A stretch of DNA of 64,000 nt from contig QPMI01000023.1 of NCBI GenBank assembly GCA_004431415.1, forward strand, positions 124,001-188,000. The letters run 5' to 3'. The notes below the pieces were generated by a model. It was not told where the DNA came from. It was given only the letters and a program-made list of their open reading frames with translations, and searched no databases. Positions within the stretch are counted from its first letter, which is position 1. The number at the start of each line of letters is the position of its first letter. The DNA is from Cyanophora paradoxa (Eukaryota; Glaucocystophyceae; Cyanophorales; Cyanophoraceae). The translations under genes and the position numbers were made by a program. Shown one piece after another: positions 1 to 8,617 of the stretch.

Positions 1-2043
1 GTTAATCAGGAGTTTTACGCTCGCGTACCGAGGACGGGCTGCGGCGTAGGTGCCAACGGAAGCGCCGACGGGCTTGGCGACGGGCTTGGAGAGGGGCTTG
101 GCGACGGGCTCGGGCTGGGAGTCGGGCTCGGGCTGGGCGTTGCGCTCGGAGTAGGCGACGGGCTCGGGGTAGGCACGCAATTCACTGCAGGGGTTGCTCG
201 GTAAGACAAACCAGTACTAGTGCCGGCTGCAGTTATAGGCCTAGATCTACAGAAAAACGGACCAGTCCCCGTTGCATTGAAACCGCGGTTGACCGAAGTA
301 CTAGTGCCGCCGCTCGGGTCCAGGTAGTCTGGCTGGAACACTATGAAGAGCTTCGCCGAGGGGCCCGATGCGGCGAATGCGGGGAGACTGGCGACGTTGA
401 TGATGCCCGAACCGATGCCTTTGGTCGTTGTCGTCAGGTTTTTGAACGCCGTCCCCGTGAACGCGTATACCTTAAGTTGTTTATTAGTTAAACAGTAATA
501 AGAATATTAATGACCGCGGAGCTCGAGTTAGAAAATCCGCGAAGCGGAAAGCTCGAACACTTACATATGCCGTGTCGGCCGGATCCGGAACGCTACCGGC
601 GATGGTCTCGAACTCGGCGTTCTTAAAGGACAGCGTGACGTTGCTGGTGTTAGCGCAGCTGGTCGGCACTTCGAAGACCCTGCCGGACGCCGACGGTCGC
701 AGTGAACATGTACATCTCAACTTCAAGGAGCTCGATCTCAAATACAGATCTAGAGACCGCACCAGACGCCGAAGTTGCCCTTGCTGTAAGGTCCGTAGCT
801 GACGGAGGCCGTCGCGTTGTATGTGGCAGCAGTGAAGCTCGTGACTGCGTCGCAGTTCGCGCAAATATCGCTGGTCGAATCAGTCGAAAAAACTTCAAGC
901 GCCGGTGCTGCCGTTGGGGTCGCTGGAAAGTCCATTAGCGCTAGCAATGCATGCCAGGTTACAAACAAGAACTAGATGCAGGCGCGCTTACTCCCAGCTT
1001 TAGGAACGCTCCAGTACCGCGCCGTAAATGTCCAGGACTCGTAGACGTGCCAAAAGAAGACCAGCACATTCGAAGAGTGCGAGGTGACCACGGAGCCGCC
1101 AGTTTTGAGGCTGCTGCCGATGGCCAGCAGAGCCGGCGGCGAAACGCCGAAGTCCACAACCTGCGTGCATAGAATTTTAACTAAGCTTCAATCAATCAAT
1201 TCAGCTTGGAAGGGGAAGAATGGGAGGAGCGGGGGAAGGGGAGGGGCTGGGGGGCAAGGGGGGGGGGGGGGGGCTGGGGGGGGAGGGAGGAGGGGAGGGG
1301 CTGTGGCCTAGCTATAGTGGGTGAAAACAAATTTGCTCGGATAGCCCTAATAGGTCTGGCCAGGCAGAAAGGGGGTGGCCCCCTCCCCACGCGTCGCTGT
1401 TTCCAGCGGCTCGGCCGGACTAGCTAAAGTGGATGGGGATGGGGGGTGGGGCCCGCGGGGCAGGGGGTGGGTGGGTGGGGGTGGGGGGGGGGGTGGGGGG
1501 GGGGGTAGGTGGGGCGTGGGGCGCTCAGAAATCAGTTCCTGAAAAGCCGGACTAGTGCGCGCGCGCCAGCGTTGCAAGCCTGGCCATAGCGTTCGCATTT
1601 GCACGAGCGCACCTTGAGGCCGGTCCCATTGTATGCCCACCTGCCGATCGCTGGAAGAACCTGAGAGACGAACTCCACGCGGATGACCTCGCCCGCCGCC
1701 GCCGTGATAGCCCTGGACACGCATATATGCTTGAGCTCAAAAGCAAAGGCTGGAGCAAAGGCTCAAAGGCTTTGAATGATCATGAGATGGCGCCGGCGCA
1801 CCAGGCGTAAGAGTCTTCGAAGAGGTTGCCGTAGTTGCTAGTGTAGCTGATGTTCAGCCAGGCCGGTGTTGAGGAGGCGACCAGGGCGCCCGGCTGCGTG
1901 CTCTGCGCCGAGAGCTGGCCGCTGACCCCGGCCAACGGAGCCAGAATGCAGCTGCAGGCTAGGGCGCAGACGATGATGCTGCAGCTGGCCATGGCCCCAG
2001 CCCGCGGCCGCGACCGCGGCGCCAGCGGCATGACAGCAGTCAT
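1..2043 (-). CDS. REJ/GAIN-type secreted surface protein, copy A, 5' part only
   Basis: This is the N-terminal part of a gene whose remainder lies left of the window. ATG is at 2,041-2,043. The product begins with a basic leader and a hydrophobic run (SIIVCALACSCILAPLAG) typical of a signal peptide, then N-glycosylation-rich ectodomain exons: about 2,040-1,790, 1,720-1,590 (AITAAAGEVIRVEFVS), 1,165-960 (PPALLAIGSSLKTGG, FFWHVYESWTF), 925-780, 700-555 (GRVFEVPTSCANTS) and 480-310. At 200-30 it encodes a Ser-Pro repeat hinge (PSPSPTPSATPSPSP). No REJ, GAIN or GPS part is in view here; those are inferred from full-length copy B at 48,590-53,148. The protein differs from copy B at many residues, for example AVMPLAPRSRPRAG versus AVMPPAPRPRPPAA. 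Whether copy A is complete or broken outside the window is unknown. Confidence 0.75.
1240..1510. repeat. G-rich intronic tracts
   Basis: Long runs of G at about 1,258-1,275 and 1,480-1,507 on the plus strand, broken by single T or A, flank the MITE-like element inside an intron of the minus-strand REJ gene. In the sense strand they are C tracts serving as an exaggerated pyrimidine stretch. Copy B has a G run at 52,410-52,431 in the same intron. Confidence 0.8.
1334..1420. mobile_element. MITE-like intronic element, copy 1
   Basis: An ~85-bp segment in an intron of REJ copy A. It shares GCTCGGATAG, GGCCAGGCAG, CCTCCCCACGCG and CGCTGTTTCCAGCGGCTCGG, in order, with 45,326-45,412. It contains a hairpin (CGCTG-TTTC-CAGCG) and near-inverted ends (GGTCTGGCC / GGCCGGAC). 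The equivalent intron in copy B (about 52,350-52,650) lacks it. Confidence 0.6.
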
Positions 2044-2680
2044 GATCTGCTGCTGCTGATATCGATGTTCTGGTATGATGGTCTAACACGGTGACAACCT
2101 GCGCCGGCCGCGGCGCCGATTCAAACCTCGGCTCGTCCGATCCGATGGTCCTGGGCCTCCTGGCTCTAGCACTTGCCGGCGGCAGCACTCTGCAGAAGCA
2201 GACTGCGCAGCCGCTGACGACTCGGCACACGTACGGCGCGGCGGATGGGCCGGGGCTACGACGTCCGACGTCCGACGGGGCTCCGCGTGTGGCGCACCGG
2301 CTCAGCTATCGTCTTGGCTCGCGGCGTCCGCCAGGGAGCTGCTGCTGCCGCCTGCCGGAGACCGTCGGACGTAACTGCCGCGGTGCCAAGTTGGCCAGCG
2401 CGGGGGTACAGCGTTCAGAATGTGTCGGAGCCTGGCTTCAAGGCTGGTACGTGCTTACGCATGCGCACAGTGGCGCCGCGCACGCAGTCTAGCTCTAGCG
2501 ACCGTACGCGTCTTCAAGGCTTCGGCAGAAGCAAACATGCTTTTGCAAAAATGCATTTGGCCGTGGAGGGCGCAACCCGCCGCTGCAGGACCGGAATAGC
2601 GCGGCGACCGGCGCCGGCGCCGGCGCCCGCTGCAGCTGCAGGCCTAGGCGGCCCGGCGCGCGCGGCGGCCCGGCCTACCT
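2044..2680. other. Intergenic region between REJ and F-box genes, copy A
   Basis: It lies upstream of the REJ gene start and downstream of the F-box gene stop. It is rich in CTGCAG/CAGCTG palindromes and a GCCGGCGCCGGCGCC stretch (about 2,608-2,625). It is conserved almost base for base at 53,149-53,833, apart from a CG-dinucleotide insertion near 53,645 in copy B. No convincing gene. The plus-strand reading frame here looks like a shadow of base composition. It probably holds the promoter of the REJ gene. Confidence 0.6.
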
Positions 2681-4540
2681 TCAGCGCAGCTGCTGCAGCG
2701 CGGCGCGGGCGGCGGCGAGGCGCTCGAAGGGCGGGTCCACTGTGGCGCTCGCCGGCAGCCGCTCCCGCGGGACATCCAGCGCCCTGCGCACAGGCCGCTC
2801 GCCTCGCCTGCCTCAGCTCAGCTGGAGCGCACGTGCGGGCGCGCCTGACGAGCGGGGGGTACAGGAGGGCGGCGTCCAGGAAGGCGGCGGCCTCCGGGGC
2901 CGACCAGGCGGGACCCGGCCAGACGCGGACGGCGCAGCGCCCGGGGAGGGCCGCCAGGGCGCCCGCCACGTCCGCGGGCGAGGCCGGGGCGGACGGGGCG
3001 GACGAGCCCGGCCGCGAGCCGCGGATCGGGCAGCGCCTCAGCCAGAGCTCCCGCAGCGAGGCCACGCCTGCGGCGAAAGCTGAGGCTGGGGGTCGGGAGG
3101 GCATCGCGCCGGGGGTACCGGCACCTGCGAGGGAGCGCAGGGCGGCCGGGCGCAGGGGGCACCCCTCCAGAGTGATCCTTTTTTTGGGGGGGGGTACGGA
3201 TTAGAAGAGGGGAAAGAGGTGCGAGAGGTAGAGGGGGACAGGGCGCACTCGGCGAGGCCGGCGAGGGGCGGGGCGTCGGTACCCCCCTCCATCTCGAGGG
3301 GCAGGGGCTCGCAGGAGACGAGGGTGAGGGAGGGGGCGAGGGCCCAGTGTACCCCCGCGAAGGCGGCGGGGGCGAGGAGGGAGAAGGCGGCCTCGGAGGG
3401 GTACGAGGTGAGGAGGGCGCGGCAGCGGAGGCCGGCGGCGGCGGCGGCCCGCACGTCGGCCTCCGAGGGGAGCTCGAGGGTGTGGGCGAGGCGCAGCCGG
3501 GGCGCCCGCCCCAGCGCCCCCGCCAGCGCCCTCGCCTGCAGCACGGCCCCCAGGCACTCCAGCGATTTCATCGCCGGCAGCTGCGAGGGGCCGGGAAAGC
3601 GCGTCAGATGGGGAGGGGGGGGGGGAAAGAACGGCCGGGGGTACGGCCGCGCGCGGACCAGCTTGGGATCGTCGACGCGGGCGAAGACGGGGGGGGACAG
3701 CGGCCGCCGGTACCGGACGCTCAGCTCGCGCAGGCCATCCGCGAACGGCGCCTGGCGCCGAGGTTAGGAAGAGGGGGGAAGAACCCTAGGGGGGTACCAC
3801 GCCTTGTTGAGGCGGAGGGCGGAGGTGACGTGCTCGAGGCCGGAGCGGGCGAGGGGCGGCTCGCGCGGGAGGAGCACGTCCAGAGCCTCCAGCGACTCCG
3901 GCGCGGCCGCGAGCGCCCGCCACAGGTGCAGGCCGTCCAGGTCCAGGGGGGTACCCCCGGCGACGCAGCGGAGGGCGAGCGAGCGGGCGCCGGCCCACGC
4001 CGGCCGAGCGAGGATCTCGGCGGCGTCCCGGGCGGACACGGCGTCCCGCGCCGCGTGCTCGAGCTCCGCCGCCTCGGCGCGCAGCTCCGCCTCGTACGAG
4101 GGCAGGTGGCCCCGCCCCAGCTCGCCCCGGAGGGCCGCCAGCCGGCGGCGCAGCTCGCCGCGGAAGGCCGCGCCCTCGAGCACGTCGCCCGCAACGCTGC
4201 GCATCCCGCGCCGCTCAGCGCTCGAATCGCGGGGTCGTTTTCGATGAAGCGCACGTCAGGACGAGGCGGGCCGGCGGGGGCGCTTCGCGGACGACGGAGC
4301 GCCATCGCCTGCAGACGGCGGCGGCCCTCATGCGGTCCAGCGGGCCGTCGAGGAGCACCAGCATTGCCGCGAGGACGTCCCTCGGCACGGCCCGCGTCGC
4401 CGCGTCCGCCTCGCCGTCCCCGTCGTCGGGCCCGCCGTCCGCGCCGTCTGTGAGGGCGTCCGTCAGAAAGAGCTTTCTGCCGGCGGGAAACGAACACGTA
4501 CATGCGCACCCGAGGGTCGGTCGGGAAGGCCGGGCCTCAT
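2681..4540 (-). CDS. F-box / leucine-rich protein, copy A
   Basis: Probable substrate-receptor subunit of an SCF ubiquitin ligase. An N-terminal F-box is visible at about 4,395-4,290: VPRDVLAAMLVLLDGPLDRM followed by RAAAVCRRWRSVV, matching the family pattern of a hydrophobic helix and VCRxW. Later exons (about 4,204-3,800, 3,571-3,220 and 3,104-2,870) encode Leu/Ala-rich segments such as LRELWLRRCPIRG and GTPLDLDGLHLWRALA that resemble RNI-type leucine-rich repeats. The last exon ends ARAALQQLR then TGA at 2,681-2,683. Introns open with GTACCCC on the sense strand, for example at about 3,790 and 3,195. The start is uncertain: ATGs at 4,503 and 4,540 are not in the F-box frame without a short intron before AGAAAGCTC. 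The near-identity of copy B in this frame, with a 3-nt in-frame indel between them, supports coding function. Confidence 0.75.
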
Positions 4541-4833
4541 GATCACCGGCAGCTCCAATCGGCCGCTAACTGACGCGCAATGTGCAGAGCTGTGCAGAGC
4601 AGTAAAGCTGAGAAAGCTGAAGCTGAGCAAAGCTGAGAAAGCTCCGACGCGGGGGTACGTGCAACAGGCAGGGCCAACTCCGGCCCAGCCCCGACCACTC
4701 CGAGCGTCTTAAGCGAGTGAACTCGCTTAGCTAAACAGATTCGAGCAGCTTCCGGAACCGCCTTAGCTCGGCGAGGCGTCCGGGGCTTCCTCGACTTGCA
4801 GCCGAGTGACGGCCCAACGCAGCGCGTGCGAGG
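4541..4833. promoter_or_regulatory. Divergent promoter region, F-box / XPR1, copy A
   Basis: About 290 bp separate the F-box gene (minus) from the XPR1 start (plus), so both promoters must lie here. It contains a tandem of AAAGCTGA-type units (AAAGCTGAGAAAGCTGAAGC, about 4,602-4,621, and more to 4,645) and a hairpin AAGCGAGTGAACTCGCTT at about 4,710-4,727. Both are preserved in copy B at 55,679-55,971. No TATA box is obvious. Confidence 0.55.
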
Positions 4834-7019
4834 ATGAAGTTCGGAAAGCGCCTCCGCGAGAATGCTGTTCCCGGTTCGTTCCTCGCGCTAGAAGTTTGGC
4901 GGCCGCGCCGCCGCGGCACCGACCTGGAACGGAGCATGCGAGTCGGCCCGGCAAGCGTCGTCTGCGCCTGCAAAAGAAAGAGCGATCGACATAGCATCCG
5001 AAGCCTGCCCTCCCAAACCGCTGCTCGAACTCGCCCCCGCGCGGCGGCTGATCCTCGGCCCCACTCGCTGCAGAGTGGAACTCCGCTTACATCGACTACA
5101 AGAGCCTGTGCGCCGCCCTGCTCCCGCCTGACGGGGCTCCGGCCGCCCAGTGACGTCGCCGCCCCCTCGCAGGAAGCGGCTGATCAAGGCCCGCCGCGCC
5201 CCGCCGCTGCCTCTGACGCCGCTCTATCACAAGCTCACGCGCAGCGCGGCAGGCCATCAAAGCCGAGCGGCAGGCGGCGGTCGATCGGTGCGCGGATCAA
5301 ATTCGGATGCGAGGGGCGGGTCGCGCTCCTCCGGGATCGAACCCGCGCGCCGCAGGACGCGGGAGGCCCTACCGATTGAGTACCGGCCCACTGCGCCCGA
5401 GCCGCCGCCGGCCGCGGCCGAGCAGCTCCTCGCGCGCGTCCTCCAGCCCCTCACCGGCTCCTCCCGCGGCGTACCCCCCTCCGTCGCGCCCGGGCCCGGC
5501 ACCTCCCCGCGCCCGCCCACCTCCTCCCCGCGCCCGCCCACGGTGCCCCCTGCCGCCCCCTCCCGCCCCCTCCCGAGCCTTGACGCGCGCCCACCGCCCC
5601 GCAGGCCGACGGCATCGGGGCGGACATGGTACCCGACCCGGCGAAGCAGCGTGCGCGTACCCCGAAACGGCTTGTACCCCACTCCCCGAAACTCGGTACC
5701 CCGCAGTCGCCCGGCGCCGCAACCGCTTCTGCTCCGCCGTGAAGATGGTCTCCCTCTGGCGCTCCTGGGCGTGCGTACCCCTCCCCCCGCCCCCTCCTCC
5801 CCGCCTTCCCCCCGAACCAACGGCTCCCCCCCCGCCCCCCCCCCCCTCTCACCCCCCAAAGATCCGGGAACTCGGAGCGCCCGTCCCCCGCCGAGGCGGC
5901 CTTCCTCGAGGCCCTCGAGAGCGAAACTCGGAAGGTGCGCTCCGCAGCCGTACCCCCCCCCGCGAATTTGAGTTCAAGGAGTCGTACCCCCGCAGGCGGC
6001 GAACTTCTACGTGGCGAAGAGCGAGCAGATCCAGGGGCAGTACGCCGACATCCGGAGGCAGATCGCCGCGTACCAGGTCCGCGTACCCCCCTCCGGCTTG
6101 TCCCCCTTCCCTTTCTCGAGCACATTCTTTTTGCAGCGCGCCGGCAATTCCGCGACGGTCGAGGCGCGCCGGGCTATCCTGGAGGTGCGGCGTACCCTCC
6201 CGCTCCCCGATATCGTACCCCCTCCCCGGCCCACGACGGCCGCGTACCCCCGTTCCCAGACCTGCGTCAAGTTCGTCCGCGTCCTCGACATGCTCGAGGT
6301 GCGCGGCCCTACCCATCTCCCGATTCCTGTACCCCCCCCCCTCACCCCACGAACCCCAGAACCGCTTCCGCCTCCTGAACGTTATGGCCGCGACCAAGGC
6401 CGTCAAGGCATCCATCCCCCTTCTCCCGTACCCCCCGCGTGATCCTCCCCCCGACAGAAATACGACAAGGTGACGCGCAGGCGGACGCTGGCCTCGTTCC
6501 GCGCGGCGCTCGACCAGGTGCGCCCGTCCCGTTCGACCCGTCCCGTCGGATCCAGCCCGGCCCGGCGCCGGCCCGGCTGACGCCGCCCCCCGCCCCTGCA
6601 GATGCCGGGACTCTCGTCGGACCTGCTCGAGCACCTCCGCTCCGACATCACCGCCCTCGTCGGTCCGCCCCCGCCGCCCCCGTTGAGCGCCTCAGTGCCG
6701 CCCCTCCTCTTCTTCTCTAGTGCCTGCAGCCTTTAGCCTTCAGCCTAACGCCTTCGCGCCCGACTCGAACCCGCCCGGCCCGACGATGCGGCCCGGCTGA
6801 ACCCGCCCGGCTGACCGTCGGGCCCGACCGGCACGGGCAGCGAACGCGTTCTACGGGGCGAACGCGCGGGCGGCGCGGGAGCGGCTGCGGGTGGAGCCCC
6901 CCGCCGCCTCCTCCGAGCACGTGCGTCCAGAACAGAGGGCAGAGAGAGAAGAGCGGGGCCCGAGAGGAGAGCGGGGCCGCTGGATCGTTCCAGAGCCGAT
7001 GCCGGGCCTGAGGGAGATA

Positions 7020-7320
7020 GCCTTAGGTGGCATACGTGGCATAGACTCTGCCCTGTCTAGCAACTCTTACAACTCTTCTGCTTAATAGTTGTAGGGCTGA
7101 CCCGCCCCCGCCCCCGCCCCCGCCCCCGCCCCCGCCCCCGCCGGCGCCGGCGCCGGCGGGCAGCGGGCGTTCCTGGAGGGCGGCATGGCGCCGCTTGATA
7201 TCTTTGGGGCTGACGCCGGCGGGAGGGGCTCTGGGGGAGATAGCCTTACATTCGTAGACTCTGCCTTTACAACAGCTCTAAGTAACAACTCTCTTGGGGC
7301 TGATCGCCGCCCGCCTCAGC
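7020..7320 (+). repeat. Expanded intron with duplicated module, XPR1 copy A
   Basis: Within one intron the module GAGATAGCCTTA ... ACTCTGCC ... CAACTCT ... GGGGCTGA occurs twice (about 7,013-7,095 and 7,238-7,302). Between them is a (CCCCCG)n run at 7,100-7,140. The phrase TTCCTGGAGGG from the following exon also occurs early at about 7,169. Copy B has a single shorter version (58,380-58,480), so this intron expanded in A or contracted in B. Confidence 0.6.
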
Positions 7321-7520
7321 ACGTGTTCCTGGAGGGGCTCTACCTGGGCGTCTCCCTCACCCTCCTCGCCGCCATCGCCCTCGGGTGCGCCCTGCGCCCC
7401 GGCCCCCGGCCCCCCGGCCCCGGCGGCCTGGGCTTTGTGCGCTGGCTCGGTCGGAGGGGGTTGGGCTAGGCCAGACGCCCGGCCGCTCGAACAGCGCCGC
7501 CCTCGTGGGGCTCGAGGGCT

Positions 7521-7591
7521 GAATCCAATCGAATCCAATCTAATCCAATCGAATCGAATCGATCTGATCTGATCTGATCTGATCTGATCTA
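7521..7591 (+). repeat. (GAATC/GATCT)n pentanucleotide array in XPR1 copy A intron
   Basis: Runs of GAATC/CAATC units pass into six GATCT units directly before the TTTCGCGGCAG acceptor region. The copy B intron (58,784-58,812) keeps only a short GAATC-type stretch, showing fast length change. Confidence 0.9.
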
Positions 7592-7810
7592 AATTTCCCT
7601 TCTTTTCGCGGCAGGGTGGCGCTGGCGCGGGAGGTGGACGAGCCGCTCCTGCGCGCCGTCTTCCCCGTCTTCCGCGGCCTCTGGCCCGCCCCCTCCCCGC
7701 CCTCCCCTTAGCTGCTCGCTCCTCCCCTGAGGCGTGGGGCGCCGGGCGGGCAGCGTGCTGGTGGCGTACCTCTGGTGCTTCGGCGCCATCGTCTTCGTGT
7801 GCGTGGCTTC

Positions 7811-7836
7811 GGGGGGGGGGGGGGGGGGGGGGGGGG
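7811..7836 (+). repeat. G26 homopolymer in XPR1 copy A intron
   Basis: Uninterrupted G run just after exon VFVCVAS. Copy B has a longer run broken by one A (59,071-59,103). Lengths may be affected by sequencing slippage. Confidence 0.85.
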
Positions 7837-8617
7837 CTCGCCCTCGCCCCCGCGCACCCGGCCCACCCTCCTCCCCCCTCCCCTTGGCGCGGCGCGGGCG
7901 TGGGCTTGGGCGGGGGCGGAGCCCTCGCCCTCGCCCCCCGCGCGCCCCGGCCCACGCCCCGGTGCAGGATGGGGCGGGCGCGGATCAACTACCGCTTCAT
8001 CCTGGACATCGCCCCCGACGTCGCCCTCGACCACCACGTCCTCTTCCAGGTGAGGGCGGAGGGGGAGGGAGAGGGGGGGGGTAGAGGAGGGCGCCGACGG
8101 CCCTTCGCTCCGCAGAACTGCGCGCTGCTGACGGCGGCGCTCTTCCTCGCCTTCTGGATGTTCTACTCCTCCATCTCCTCCGGCGCCGCCCTCTCCCTCG
8201 CCGTCCGCGCGCCCCGCGCCCTCCCGGCCCCGCCCTTCCAACGCCTCTCCAGGCGGTGGCGCGGCCGCAGTACATCCCGCTGTACGTCTACGCGGCCTTC
8301 GCCCTCCTCGCCCTCGCCCCGCGCCTCCAGCGCACCCGCCACCAGTCCGCCCGCGCCCGCCTGAGGAATGCTTCCCCTGAGGACTGCTTCAGGTACTGCG
8401 GGGTGCTGCGGTGGATCGTGGCGACCCTCTTCCGCGTCTGGACGGCCCCCTTCGTCGAGGTCCGCGGCCCCCCCTTCACCAGCTTGCTCTCGTCGCTTCG
8501 CCCAGGCCCCTCTCATCTCGGGGCCTGACGCCGGCTTCCTTCCCCCCACCCTCCCCTCCCCCCACCCCCAGATCCGCTTCCGGGACGTGTGGCTGGGGGA
8601 TCAGATGACCTCCACGG

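Noticed and set aside
2245-3204. Long plus-strand reading frame rich in Ala/Arg/Pro
   Set aside because: It overlaps the antisense of the F-box gene, whose minus-strand frames show domain motifs and are kept in copy B. The plus frame changes length in copy B through frame-breaking indels, so it is a high-GC shadow.
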